This document shows, one piece after another, positions 52,690-63,340 of a stretch of DNA of 64,000 nucleotides. The notes under the pieces were generated by a model. It did not search any database and was not told the DNA's origin. It worked only from the letters and a program-made list of their open reading frames with translations. Within the stretch, counting starts at the first letter, position 1. Each line of letters starts with the position of its first letter. Made by a program: the position numbers and the translations under genes. Origin of the DNA: Gari tellinella. Its lineage: Eukaryota; Mollusca; Bivalvia; Cardiida; Psammobiidae. The stretch is taken from the NCBI GenBank assembly GCA_922989275.2, contig OV277871.1:29522693-29586692 (forward strand), in the 5' to 3' direction.

Positions 52690-52731
52690 TGCCAACAGTT
52701 TTGATCCAGATCTGGATTTTAGCTGTTTGAC
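52690..52731. repeat. H1 hairpin, collapsed
   Basis: CCAACAGTTTTGATCCAGATC directly joined to TGGATTTTAGCTGTTTG; tip and inner stem gone. TAACCTTTCGTCTGTC upstream and GAAAGGTTAA downstream are T ends. Confidence 0.7.
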
Positions 52732-52754
52732 ACTCAACTTAGAAAGGTTAAATA

Positions 52755-53400
52755 TAAATGTATCTGAAATCATCTGTATCCAAAACACTTGCAACAGTTT
52801 TCAATGCAGAAGCGCGCCTTCTAAATTATGCACGATGTATAACTGAATATAATATTGAATACTTTGAAAGTATGCGATGATTTTGAAGTTTGAATATAAA
52901 AATGCTGACGTAATACTAACATAGCCGTTTTTCATTCATGCAAAAAACTGAGGCTTGGGAAACATTCGGTCGTAATCGCCGGGCGAAGGTTGTGGTTTAC
53001 ATTCTTCGCGTTGATTTATGGGCTGTGTCTAATCGCCCTCGATGACTTTTACGCAATTTTCATTGACAGTCGAAATAAACGGCAACAAAACGTGGGCTTT
53101 GAATGGGATTAGTATCCCAATGAAAGTGACAACTCTGGCATAGCCCCCCTCAGTACCAAAGGGGTGTTTTAAGTGGAGTTTGGGGGTATTTATTGATGGA
53201 TGAGGTGTAATTTTGTAAGTTGTGCGTGCGGACAATTTTGCGGGTATTCAAATGGAAATTGTGATTTATGAAATTTTGGAGGAAATTGAATGATAGCAGC
53301 GTTTTGTCGGACATTCGTGAGGGGACCCATGCGACGAACTGTATAATTGTATTCAATGTCTTATGTAGATCGATTGCTAGAACAGGTAAAATCTAGTGCT
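52755..53400. other. Unique stretch, no gene identified
   Basis: One of the longer stretches without recognised repeats. GGCGAAGGTTGTGGTTTAC and the region to 53340 show no long frame or splice-bounded exon I would defend. Confidence 0.35.
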
Positions 53401-53407
53401 TTATTGG

Positions 53408-53618
53408 TTAAACCCTTTCATTGCCAATTTTAACTGTCTGTTTTCTAACCCTTTTGTAGACAAAATATCGCCTGCTAAATTTTGTCGTCTGCAATTAAAT
53501 GCCAAATTCAAAATTGTGAAGTTCAAAATTAAAGAAATGTTGATAGGAATGCCAAACAGTTTGGATTAAGATCAGACGCCGCGTAATGCGGCGTCTGATT
53601 TTGATTCAAACTGTTTGC
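53408..53618. mobile_element. T element left part with H1 core
   Basis: TTAAACCCTTTCATTGCCAA, two GTCGTCTGC-like segments, then H1 53552-53618. An E element begins where the right half should be. Confidence 0.65.
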
Positions 53619-53624
53619 ATATAT

Positions 53625-53976
53625 AGTGATCCCTCTCTACAACAACACCTAATGAGAGACATAGCGACATAGCTTGTGTGTGTTGTTCGAAGGGAGTCGT
53701 TATAGGGAGGGAATATTAAGACTTGGCTTACATTTGCAAACAGAAATCCGGATCAGACGCCGCGGAGTCAAGCTGTTTGTCACTGGTACTTATATTTATT
53801 CTATCAAAATTCCCACTAATATGTAACATGAGAAAAACAGTAGACGACACTTTTAAGCAGACGATATTACAGCAGTAAAAGCGTTAGACATAGTTGTCCT
53901 GTTTAGGGAATTTCGGCAAGGGTCGCTGTAAAGAAGGAGTCGTTGTTGAGAGGGCCGTTGTAGGGAGGGAAGAGTG
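53625..53976 (+). mobile_element. Family E MITE
   Basis: TAGTGATCCCTCTCTACAAC to CGTTGTAGGGAGGGAAGAGTG. The H1 core is collapsed to about 48 bp (53733-53780). Confidence 0.75.
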
Positions 53977-54248
53977 TATCCCACTCAAGTCGTCTATGGT
54001 TGCAAAAGGGTATACCGTTATCGCGCAGTATTATCATCAGTTTCAAACGTGTAATTTTTGTATTTTAGGATTATTTTGCATCATTTATTCATGCCCATTT
54101 TCCCCGCGTCGTTTACCTAAATGGTCTTTAACATATTTAATTAGCTCTTCGAACACTTAAAGTAATAGTTTCCTCTGCAACTGTTCTAAAAATAGAATGT
54201 CAATTATATAAATACGAAAAAATCAAAATCAAAATAGAGTCAGAGTTT

Positions 54249-54305
54249 CAAACAATTGATGAGACGCCGCGTAACGCGGCGTCTCATCTGGGTCCAATAT
54301 GTTTG
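54249..54305. repeat. H1 hairpin, GATGAGAC variant
   Basis: TGATGAGACGCCGCGTAACG and complement; left outer arm shortened. Confidence 0.75.
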
Positions 54306-54560
54306 TAACGGTAATCACGGTTTTTCCGTTAGTGCGTAAAGAATTGAATTGGTTGTCACGACATTGTTTTTCAAACCTTAGTCTTTGAAATGAATAAAAG
54401 CATTTATTAGTTATATGCTACTAAAGTATAGAAAATCAGATGCACACGTAGGCCCTATACATATATAACAGATTCCTAATTCACGCAGAAAGCGTTTCAG
54501 CGCTCTTGGGGAAAAAAACTGAGTGCAGCATGATTTGTAAAAATATATAATCATTATTTT

Positions 54561-55000
54561 AATGCATAGTTTCAAATTGGATTGACGAGTTTCGGAAATA
54601 GCAGAAGATAAACTACGAATAGAATCGGTTTAATAATTGAATAGTCATGCACTGATATATAATTGGCATTAGCTACCTGAAATAACGTGAACTGATATAT
54701 AATTGGCATTAGCGACCTGAAATAACGTACACACGCTATAAATAAAATGTGGAAAAGGTTAGTTTTTTGAAAGTTTTGAATATTTAATTTGTTGGAAAAG
54801 TGCATGCGTAAATCTATTATGATGTGTTAAAATCTAAAATCATTGTTAATGCTTAGTTTCGAATTAGACTGACGGGTTTCGGAAATAGCAGAAGATAAAC
54901 TACGAATAGAATCGTTTTAAATATTTTATATGCGTGTACCTATAGTTGGCATTGGCTACCTGAAATAAAATTCAAACAATAAAATGTGAAAAAGGTTGGT
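54561..55000. repeat. Direct duplication, about 288-bp offset
   Basis: GGTTTCGGAAATAGCAGAAG then ATAAACTACGAATAGAATCG occurs near 54587 and 54875. Within the first unit ACTGATATATAATTGGCATT then AGC.ACCTGAAATAACGT is repeated 40 bp apart (54651 and 54691). Confidence 0.8.
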
Positions 55001-55008
55001 TCTTGAAA

Positions 55009-55187
55009 CAGAGCTCCAGATACGGAGAGTATTTCAAAAACTTAAATCTTCATTTCTGCATTAAACCCTATGCTGTTATTATTCATTAGAATCGTCTCTT
55101 CGAGACCATTCTAATGAGTAGTAACACCATGTGGTTTTGTGCTGAAACGAGTGAGGAAATGTTAGATTTTGTTTAGTTTACTTCATC
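55009..55187 (+). mobile_element. Family Q MITE
   Basis: CAGAGCTCCAGATACGG to GTTTAGTTTACTTC. Inverted repeat AAACCCTATGCTGTTATTATTC against its partner around CTCTTCGAG. Confidence 0.65.
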
Positions 55188-55235
55188 TTATGTGAAGCCA
55201 TGTTGAAAATATTGACAATTCAACTAGAGCATGAG

Positions 55236-55307
55236 CGGCACAGTTTGGGACTTATCAGACGCTGAGTTACTCGGCGTTGACTCTGCGTTTGATTTGGCAC
55301 CAAACGT
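55236..55307. repeat. H1 hairpin, degraded
   Basis: ACAGTTTGGGACTTATCAGAC with GTTTGATTTGGCACCAAACG; a small duplication in the right arm. Confidence 0.55.
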
Positions 55308-55510
55308 GAGGTTTGAAATGCACACACGTGATTTACAATGAACGTGTTAATTAGGGAAGAGCAGTATGCCCCATCTCTACTAGGTCCCGCATGTACTACT
55401 GAGTATTCGCATCGAAATGAAATGTATATTTCAATTAATGTTAAAATTTGAATTTTCAATAAACCATCCTCTTGCAGCGGGTCTTGCTGATTGTGACTGC
55501 ATCCCTAGCT

Positions 55511-55581
55511 GCAAATAGTATGGGATCAGATTAGACTCCGAACGAATCTTAAGGTGTCGTATCTGGCTTAAAAGTGTATGC
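55511..55581. repeat. H1 hairpin, degraded
   Basis: CAAATAGTATGGGATCAGATT with GTCGTATCTGGCTTAAAAG. Confidence 0.5.
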
Positions 55582-55894
55582 AAGCTATTGAAGCAAAACC
55601 AGTTTGAAAGGGCAATGTATATATGATTATAGCGTATCGCCCTGTTTCACAGTCGGAATTAGATTTTCTTCAATTGTAAAAATTAACAGCATTCAATTAT
55701 AGATTTTTCTTCAGTTTTAAATATTCTTCAATTTTTAATTTTTCTTAATGTCAACATTTTCTTTAATTTTAAAAAGTATAAACCGTTATTTGACAAATTA
55801 GCCGCTGACAATACTAAAGTAGACTATATGACCACAGAGTAAAGGATACACCAATCTATGGCTTGCATGTGTCAATTAGTGCAGTCTAGCTATT
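55582..55894. other. AT-rich, no gene
   Basis: Short imperfect repeats of TTTTCTTCAATTTTAAA near 55665-55775. Confidence 0.4.
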
Positions 55895-56129
55895 CAGTTG
55901 AGAAGATTATATCCTTTCTCAATAAACGCGTTTATTCTAAAGTCTATCGTGTCCATTGCAAACAGCTTGGAGCCAGATCAGACGCCGGGTAACCTGGCGT
56001 CTGATCTCGCTCCAAACTGTTTGCCACTCAGTTAAAACAGATCTTTAAAAATTGAAAGAAATTGTGTTTTCTACATTTTATTGCATTTTGTTTGAGTTTA
56101 AACAGAAACGAATAACGTCCCCTCACTGT
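55895..56129 (+). mobile_element. Diverged family A MITE
   Basis: CAGTTGAGAAGATTATATCC to AATAACGTCCCCTCACTG; H1 core 55959-56023. Confidence 0.8.
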
Positions 56130-56378
56130 CATGAAGCTTGCTAAGTAATTCCGTTAGAAATGTAATCACCTGCATTAGACTGGGTCCCATGTGTCTCCCT
56201 ACTTTTAGCATCACTGAAAATAATTTTTCTAGACACGTTCTACGCACACGTCCATGGCGTTTTCTCATTAAGGTAATTCTGACAAAGCTTTATAGACTAA
56301 TAGTTAAGAACTTTTCTTTTATGCCTGAAAAGTACAGTATTATCACTTGTTTTGCCAGGCGTGTCTTAACTCACATTT

Positions 56379-56444
56379 GCAAACAGTTTGGAGCCAGATC
56401 ACACGCCGAGTAACTCGGCGTCTGATCCGGCTCCAATCTGTTTG
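56379..56444. repeat. H1 hairpin
   Basis: GGAGCCAGATCACACGCCGAG with CTCGGCGTCTGATCCGGCTCC, GAGCC arms without family A flanks. Confidence 0.7.
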
Positions 56445-57257
56445 AAACTGTAATGTATGTTTTTAAAAAATACAATATACATGAAAACTTTATTGGATAT
56501 AAATGACAGTAGACATATTTGAAGCAGACGTTAGAACGGCATGATAAGAATGGATGCCATGTCACAGTGCACGAGATGGGTGTCACAACCTAAAAGTCAA
56601 CCAATAGCTGGGGAGTAATCCTTCACCCCTTCACTGCAATGACGGCATTTGCTATAAAAAAAAAAAATTGACGTCTGCTTTTATTTTATCAAATTAATAA
56701 AAAAAATATGCACCGCCAAAAATTGTACATAAAAGTGCTAGACACAACGTTTTCAAATGTAGAAACAGGCTTTAATACAGGCAGCAGGTTAAAGTAAAAC
56801 TCAAAACATAAACTTCCTTATGGTGTATTCTGCTATATTGTTGTTTTGCCTGAAACAGCCACCCTTCTTTGCGAGTAACACGAATCTTCAAATAAAGAAT
56901 ACAATTAAAGACATCTCCTGATGACCTTTTGGTCCTAACGCCTTGCCAGACAAGTTCCTTGCAAAAAGCATGGGTCTTGTGCATATTGAACCATGTGAGA
57001 CCCGACCTTTATATTTGATAGTTTGGTTAGAAATAACCATCGAAAAGCACTAGAGCATGAGTATAATCTGGGCCTCACCAGGTAAACTGAGATTGGTATA
57101 TAGCTGCACGCTTTTTCTCACCTATCCAGGACAATATGGGGGGGGGGGGGGGGGGGGATAGTCCATCAATGGACTGAGGAAAAGTCTTTAACTGTGTACA
57201 GTGGGATATATGTTTTGTTTGAAATTGTTCACAATTTATTTAAACCTGAGTGACAAT
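56445..57257. other. T traces, poly-G tract, no gene
   Basis: CCCCTTCACTGCAATGACGG at 56627 is a T left end without a core. An H2-like trace at 56780-56845. An uninterrupted run of about 20 G lies near 57137-57158. Confidence 0.5.
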
Positions 57258-57335
57258 CAGTTTTGACTCAAATATGGTTCATATACTGTTTGTAACAGAA
57301 ATACTTGTTCTAGAACAAACACGTTAAAGCGTGTT
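57258..57335 (-). mobile_element. Family A relic
   Basis: GAGTGACAATCAGTTTTGACT then ATATACTGTTTGTAAC, then AACACGTTAAAGCGTG. Confidence 0.4.
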
Positions 57336-57356
57336 CACCACTCTGACGCCAATAAC

Positions 57357-57590
57357 CGTAACCCATTTAAATACCCAGTGGATTATTCCATGCTTATCTA
57401 TTGGATTAGTCCAATTTTTATCAAAGGGATGCGATGCCTGGTCAAAATTTTCATTTTCATTTTGTTTTATATTGAAGTTCAAGCTAACAGTGTAGACTCT
57501 GATCAGACGCCGCATAATGCGGCGTCTGATCAGAGTCTACACTGTTTGCCTATGTCCCATATATGGGATCGTGGGCACAAATTGGGTTAA
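57357..57590. mobile_element. T element, ACCCA subgroup
   Basis: GTAACCCATTTAAATACCCAG at the left, ATTGGGTTAA at the right. H1 core 57486-57549, GTAGACTCTGATCAG type, perfect arms, GCATAATGC tip. Third well-kept member after 20208 and 20640. Confidence 0.85.
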
Positions 57591-57689
57591 ACATTTTCTC
57601 TCTGAAACATCAATGGATACTTCCATTTACCAATTTAGTTTAGTCTATGTTTGACCTGTAATGGTTGTTTTTGTCAACGTATTGGGATG

Positions 57690-57735
57690 ACAAACAGTGG
57701 AGACTAGATCAGAGGGTTCCCACACTGTTTGCACA
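57690..57735. repeat. H1 hairpin, collapsed
   Basis: GACAAACAGTGGAGACTAGAT then CAGAGGGTTCCCACACTGTTTG. Confidence 0.6.
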
Positions 57736-58147
57736 TCATACGTATATAATGTTCACTGTATATTCCTTTAACTTTTCACGTGTATGCTGTTTACAAGCAA
57801 CGTGTACATGCGTGACTAGGTTTCAAAGGTTTAACGAATTGTTAATTTAAAGAAAATGGAAACCAAAAAGATACGGACATTGTTTAATATACTTCCCTAC
57901 ATCTGAAGCATGAATTTTCTCATATCTATTTGATGAATCATTAATTGACCAACCAATTAAAACACGTTATCATATATAACACGAAATGTTGGTTAATTCT
58001 CACAACCTCTTCAAACACAAGTTAATGGAAATTCCAAGTGGGAGTTACTTCCCTTTCCTTTACGTCATTTCCTGTTGTTGAACTCATTGTTGCTTCTCGA
58101 CTTTTTCCTGGTTGTCTTTTTGTGAACGATGTAAGAGGCTGACATTA
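57736..58147. other. No gene recognised
   Basis: T-type traces to 57840; the rest is unassigned. Confidence 0.35.
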
Positions 58148-58365
58148 TTAACCCATATCCTGTAGTAATGTCATCTGCTTTAAATTGTCGTCTGCAAAAA
58201 ATATTTTCTTTAGTTAAAATGCTATCTATTAGGCCGTGAGCCGGAGGGGTTGGCTGGTACCAATCGGGTGAATAAGGTTCACTATGATTTTCGGAAAGAT
58301 CAATGTGTGACTAGTTAAGAAATGTATGATAGCAGTAAAATCATGGCAGCTTTGTTGACTTTTTA

Positions 58366-59049
58366 GGCATTTTTGTTACCCCACCCACCAAGTTTAACAT
58401 TGCAAAAGGACCATCATTATCACAATCATACTTTTGGTAATGTATGAATTTTTATTGAAACATCATATTGAAAATGTATTGTAAAATGCCACTTGACATT
58501 ATTGGAATTGTTTAAGTAATTTACTTTGGCAAAAAAGGCATATTTGTTACCCCACCCACCAAGTTTACCATTGTAAAAGGACCATCATTATAACAATCAT
58601 GCTTTTAGTAATGCATGCAAATTTATTGAAGTATCATATTGAAAATGTTTTGAAACATGTCATTAGACATTATTGAAATTGTTGAAGTAATTTACTCTAG
58701 CAAAAAAGGCATATTTGTTACCCCACCCAACAAGTTTAATATTGTGAAAGGACCATCATTATCACAATCATACTCTTGGTAGCGCATGCATTTTTATTGA
58801 AGTATCATTATAAAAATGTATTGTAACATGCAATTAGACATCATTGGAATTGTTGAAGAAATTTACTCTAGCAAAAAAGGCATTTTTGTTACCCCACCCA
58901 CCAAGTTTAACATTGTAAAAGGACCATCATTATCACAATCATACATTTGGTCATGCATACGTTTTTTTGAAGCATCACATTAAAAAAGTATTGTAACATG
59001 CCATTAGGCATTATTGGAATTGTTTAAGTAATTTACTTAAGCGAAAACA
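58366..59049. repeat. 171-bp tandem repeat, four units
   Basis: The motif GGCAT.TTTGTTACCCCACC starts at 58366, 58537, 58708 and 58879, exactly 171 bp each time. The unit is the inner part of the left TIR; the right TIR holds only about one copy. Confidence 0.92.
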
Positions 59050-60159
59050 ATAAATTACGTCATCCTTTTCATAACGAAAAATCCCTGTTTTGACTCCTGG
59101 AATCTATTGATGCAGGTGGCATAATTAAAGTAATCGCCCTGTTCGTTCGTACGAAGTCAACCACATCTTAACATTTTATATAGCATGAAAACAGCTCACT
59201 AGAATGATTTTACACTTCTACAGTTGTTGCCTTGAACCATTCACAGCTATTTTTGAGCTATTTCTTGGTAAAATAGATTTTACCGTTTCTCCAGAGTTAT
59301 TACTTCTTTCTGGAATGATTTGATCATTGCATACTGAATACATTGAACCTTTCGAAATCCAGGAATATCACCAAAGCTTGGTTTGGCCTTGGACTTGACC
59401 TAATTTGGACCTCTAAATAAATTCAGAATAAACAGTACTGCTAAGGGTGCCTCCGGGGTTCTCTTAAAGCAGTAATGTTCTAAGACATTGTTACTCTCTT
59501 CTTATGCTAAGGCTAATATTGTACAAATCCTTGACTCTGCAATTTTCAAATACACCTGCTAGCACATAACAGATGAAAAACAAATATTTCGGGTCAAAGG
59601 ATTTAAGTTTAAAGGCAATCTATTGGCGTTAACTTACAAACCATTGACAACAGTGTTATGAACATGTCTAAACATCTAGTCGGCATTGACGAATAATCAA
59701 TGCATTACAACCACTGAAGTGTAGGTTGTAATTCTTATGTAAGAATACCAATTCTCACATTTCCTTCACTCTCAATGTTTTCAGCCTCTTCCAGTGGACG
59801 TTCTTCATCATCTGATTCTGTACTAGTTGCCTGATTATCACAGTTGCACATGTTCGTACTATTCAAACCATAAGAAATGCATACACATTTAGGCAAAGTA
59901 CAATTACTAGCACAGCTCCCCGCTAGTAGGTCAAGCATCTACGTCGGATCTGTTTTCTATCCAGCACGTCGTCTAATAGCTGATCAATCTCACCCTCTTT
60001 CACAACTTTCCATCCTCTTCCTACATGACTTGGAATATCATCGACTCCAAATAGCAGCCTTGAGGTTAGCTCTTAAAGTGTGCTTAACTAAAGAGTCCAG
60101 ACATTCCTATCTTGTTGTATTTCTGTGGGTTAATTGTCATACGGAATTGTTTCTCTTTG

Positions 60160-60350
60160 TTAGAACGAAATTACCCCCTCTTCTAAGAACTAAAATTAAG
60201 GAAGACAGGTAGTTGGTTTTGATCTTATTTGCTGTTTTGCAAAGGACGAATTTAGTCAAAATCATCTGCGCGAAGTCATCGTTTCCCCTTCATTCACTGG
60301 CGCTTTATGACCCATTTTGTGGCGCAGTGCCGTAAACCAAAATAAATTAA
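60160..60350 (+). repeat. SINE-like dispersed repeat
   Basis: Homologous to 11077-11275: CTTCTAAGAACTAAAATTAAG, TTGGTTTTGATC, GGCGCTTTATGACCCATTTT then GTGGCGCAGTGCCGTAAA. It interrupts the decayed gene. Confidence 0.55.
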
Positions 60351-60851
60351 TCCATCCATCCAGGCATGAGGCGTAGCTGGTGGCGCTCTATCTTACCCTA
60401 TGTGGTACATAATAAGCCGTACTGCTGAACATTCACTTTTGCTTATGACGCTTACAGGGCATAGAGCTGACGTTTATATCTCAAGTCTGTATATCAAAGC
60501 AGGAGGGGTACCCCTTTCCTATTCAACGTCTGGGAACATTATTGAGCTTCAGCATTACCATTCATCAATTTCAGTGCGCATGTTTTATTCTTACCAGCAA
60601 ATGCGCTGACCGTGTCACAACATGTTAAGACATACATTCAATTCAGTGACTTGCAAACATCAGTGTCAATCGCGTCCTCAATTTTCAGGATATCATATAT
60701 AACTTGTGCATGTCTTTGTCCAGCATTTCTTAAATATGTTCATTTGCTTCTTCTTGGCTGCTTCAAAGACCCTGTTACTCCTCGCATCCATTGTATTTTA
60801 TTTTGAAGCATTTGATGTCAACGTAAGGTGCGATATTTTCCTCTGTAACCT

Positions 60852-61128
60852 AGGGGCCTCCGTGGCCTAGTGGTATAGTCACTGTGACTTACATCACTAA
60901 GTTCCTCACCGCTGTGAGTTCGAATCCCAGTAGAGTCGTTCGGATTTCTCATGTGGGGAAGCCTTCCAGTTGGCTTACGGAAGGTCGATGGTTCTACCGA
61001 GTTGTCGATTTGTGCCTGAAACAGTGCATAAAGGACTTCTGGGGTCCTCATCCACCTATACTTAGCTGGACGTCGCGATATGACTGAAATACTGTTGAAA
61101 GCGACGTAAAAAAAATAATCAAATCAAA
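60852..61128 (+). mobile_element. tRNA-derived SINE with perfect 13-bp TSD
   Basis: Box A TGGCCTAGTGG and box B GAGTTCGAATCCC in tRNA spacing; body to AAGCGACGTAAAAAAAATA then AATCAAATC-type tail. TCCTCTGTAACCT at 60839-60851 and 61129-61141 is an exact duplication, the mark of LINE-machinery insertion. 277 bp. Confidence 0.92.
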
Positions 61129-62039
61129 TCCTCTGTAACCTTTGACTGTGCTCAGTTTTCATCCATTGATGCACCAGGAATGCTATAAGAATATTATTAT
61201 TGACCTTATTGCTACAGAAGCGTCTCCCCTGTATACATCTATTCTATCACTGTCACTGCCGCCTCGAGTACCATCGATAGAATAGTGCTTGTGCAGCCAC
61301 AACAATGCATTGGTATCTTTTGACTTTCTATACGAGGTTCATTCCGTCAATCACAGAGACAGACTTTTTCGGGACACCTTCAGCTAAGCCAAGCGTTTTC
61401 TGTTAGCTCAATGCTAATGCAGCATTGTTTGATTTCTTAGCAAACCATTTGATGTTGAGAAAGACTATTGCCAAAGAGCAATAAGTAAAATAATGAAATT
61501 TATCTGGAGATTGCGTGTGTGTGCCATAACTATGATGCGACCGAACAAAAGCATTATCAGCTATAAGAACTGCCAGTCTTCCTCTGGATTTCACTTTCAT
61601 GCTGCTTGAGGTCTAAACTTTGTTGCTCTTTATTCCATCATGGTTGGTCTCCTTTAAATTGTGCATACGAGCATTGACCAATCTCATCATTGACCAATCG
61701 CATGCGCACTCAGAAGGTATTTTGCGATGTCTCAAGGTACTGCATTAACGGTGGATATGCTAATCAGATCTTGATTTATTTCAAATGGGTTGAACCAGCC
61801 TCTTATTAGATATGTTACTTTAGTAACTTTTTCCTCGTAGTTCTGCATTTGTGACCTTTTCAGCTGTGTGTGAGAGTTCTCGTGTTTCGTATCTTCAAGA
61901 ATGTCTCTAAATTGGCTGATAGATGCACTGTTATATAGTAACGCTTGGTGGCACAAGTGTTCAAGCGGAAGTGTATGGTCCCAATGCGAGTTTGTGTGTC
62001 CTCATTGACAGTGATCTCTGTGGTAGTATCAAGGTAAAC

Positions 62040-62860
62040 ACAAGGTTGGGTGATATGAATAGATTATGAATGGTATAAGGCGACAACTGTATAATTATGT
62101 ATCCAAGTATTTGAGTAAGCGGTGCTAGACGAAAAGATAAAATCTATTTAACCTTGACATAGCACATAAAACATATTCTTAGTCCACAATAAGGTCAAGG
62201 TCAATGCCAAATTAAGTTTTGTTGATACTCGTTGATTGGGAATCGAATGTAACAATTGTGCAAGTCTCAAAGCATTCTAATAAAAGTTGTTACACGTAAT
62301 GCTAGATGCAACGGTAAAATCTAGTTAACCAATAAACATCCCTTATTAAGATATTCTAAGTCCGATTTCAGTCACGGTCAATGTCAAAATGGAAGTTGGG
62401 TGATATGGGTGAACTGAGAGTGATTCTAAGCCATAACTGTGAAAGTTTCATAGCATTCTACTAAGCGGTAATAATGCTAGACGATGCGGTAAAATCTAGT
62501 GAACCAATAAAACAGCCCTTATAACATATTTTAGTTCCAAATTCGGTGAAGGTCAAGGTCAAAACTGAGGTAAGGTGATATGGGTGAATTGGCAATGATC
62601 AAAAGCAGCAAGTATCAAATCATTCTTATATGCGGTATTGATGCTAGACGAAACAGTAAAATCTAGTTAACCAATAAACAACCCTAATAACATATTCGTA
62701 GACAAAATTTGGTCAAGGTCAATATCAAACCGAGGTTGGATGATATGGTTGGATTGGGAATTACCCTAAACAACAACTGTTTAAGTACCAAAGCATTTTA
62801 TTACACGGTGTTATTGCTACAAGAATCGGTAAAATATGTTTAACTCGTACGCACCGCCAG
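62040..62860. repeat. Tandem repeat, about 173-bp period, five units
   Basis: TAAAATCTA-type motifs at 62138, 62315, 62490, 62657 and 62830 (177, 175, 167, 173 bp). Each unit has TGCTAGACGA, AACCAATAAACA and AAGGTCAATGTCAAA-like segments. Confidence 0.85.
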
Positions 62861-62939
62861 TAGGATCGCTATATGCCATCCTCATCAAAAGACATTTGTC
62901 TAAAGGCATAAAAAGGTGATTTTTTCGTCAAAAAAAGTG

Positions 62940-63266
62940 GTGGAAATTTGGTTTTTACCAAAGTTAAAACCTTTAATAATGTCAATAACATTTAATGGCA
63001 TGTTTCAATACCCGTTTTGATATTAGGCACCAATAAAAATGCATGCAGTACAAAAAGTACGATTGTGACAACAATGATCCTTTTACAACGTTAACTCGGT
63101 GGGTGGGGTAACAAAAATGCCTCAAAAGCCAACAAAGCTGCCATGAATTTACTGCTATCATACATTTCCTAAAAGCAGAGGGTTTGGGCTTCCTGAAAAT
63201 CATAGTGAACCTTATTCACCCGAATGGTACCCGTACCTCAAATTTCAGGTGCCTGGCTCACGGCCT
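62940..63266. repeat. Right terminal inverted repeat
   Basis: Reverse complement of the left end, including one unit of the 171-bp motif (GGTGGGTGGGGTAACAAAAA) and the outer GGTACC..CCTGGCTCACGGCC. Confidence 0.75.
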
Positions 63267-63340
63267 ATATGGAGTAAATGGTTAAATTACAATAATAACG
63301 GCATTTACACGACGTTTACTCACTATTTAGTTATACACTA

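Larger units (their letters stand above)
59735..61956 (-). pseudogene. Decayed transposon gene with CXC-like C-terminus
   Basis: Minus-strand fragments in order: 61956-61732 with YEEKVTKVTYLIRGWFNPFE then NQDLISIST; 61600-61403 (WFAKKSNNAAL); about 61370-61330 with VPKKSVSVIDGMNLV; about 60055-59945 with GWKVVKEGEIDQLLDD; 59938-59735 with GSCASNCTLPKCVCISYG then LNSTNMCNCDN and an acidic tail. The cysteine pattern resembles tesmin/TSO1 CXC-like tails. I recall an uncharacterised invertebrate repeat protein with NPF..L.SIST, VIDGG and a C-terminal CXC-like region in this order; that is memory. Frameshifts, stops and a SINE insertion show it is dead. Confidence 0.5.
58231..63266 (-). mobile_element. 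5-kb element with long TIRs and CXC-like gene relic
   Basis: AGGCCGTGAGCC at 58231 is mirrored by GGCTCACGGCCT at 63255-63266. The TIRs continue with interruptions for more than 200 bp (CGGGTGAATAAGGTTCACTA then TGATTTTC; TGTATGATAGCAGTAAA; CATGGCAGCTTTGTTG; TTTTTGTTACCCCACCCACC). Flanks share TAT (58227-58229, 63268-63270), a possible 3-bp target duplication. Inside are a 171-bp array, a second array of about 173 bp, and a decayed minus-strand gene. Superfamily not assigned. Confidence 0.65.
58148..63285. repeat. T element remnant hosting the 5-kb element
   Basis: Left TTAACCCATATCCTGTAGTA and GTCATCTGCTTTAAATTGTC at 58148-58195; right GAGTAAATGGTTAA at 63272-63285. The 5-kb element at 58231-63266 lies between. 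The right remnant is very short, so the host assignment is tentative. Confidence 0.4.

Noticed and set aside
59877..60212. Plus-strand 111-codon frame
   Set aside because: Antisense to the CXC-like relic; no independent coding evidence.
60852..60930. A genuine tRNA gene at the SINE head
   Set aside because: It is bounded by a 13-bp duplication and has a second copy with the same body at 11529.
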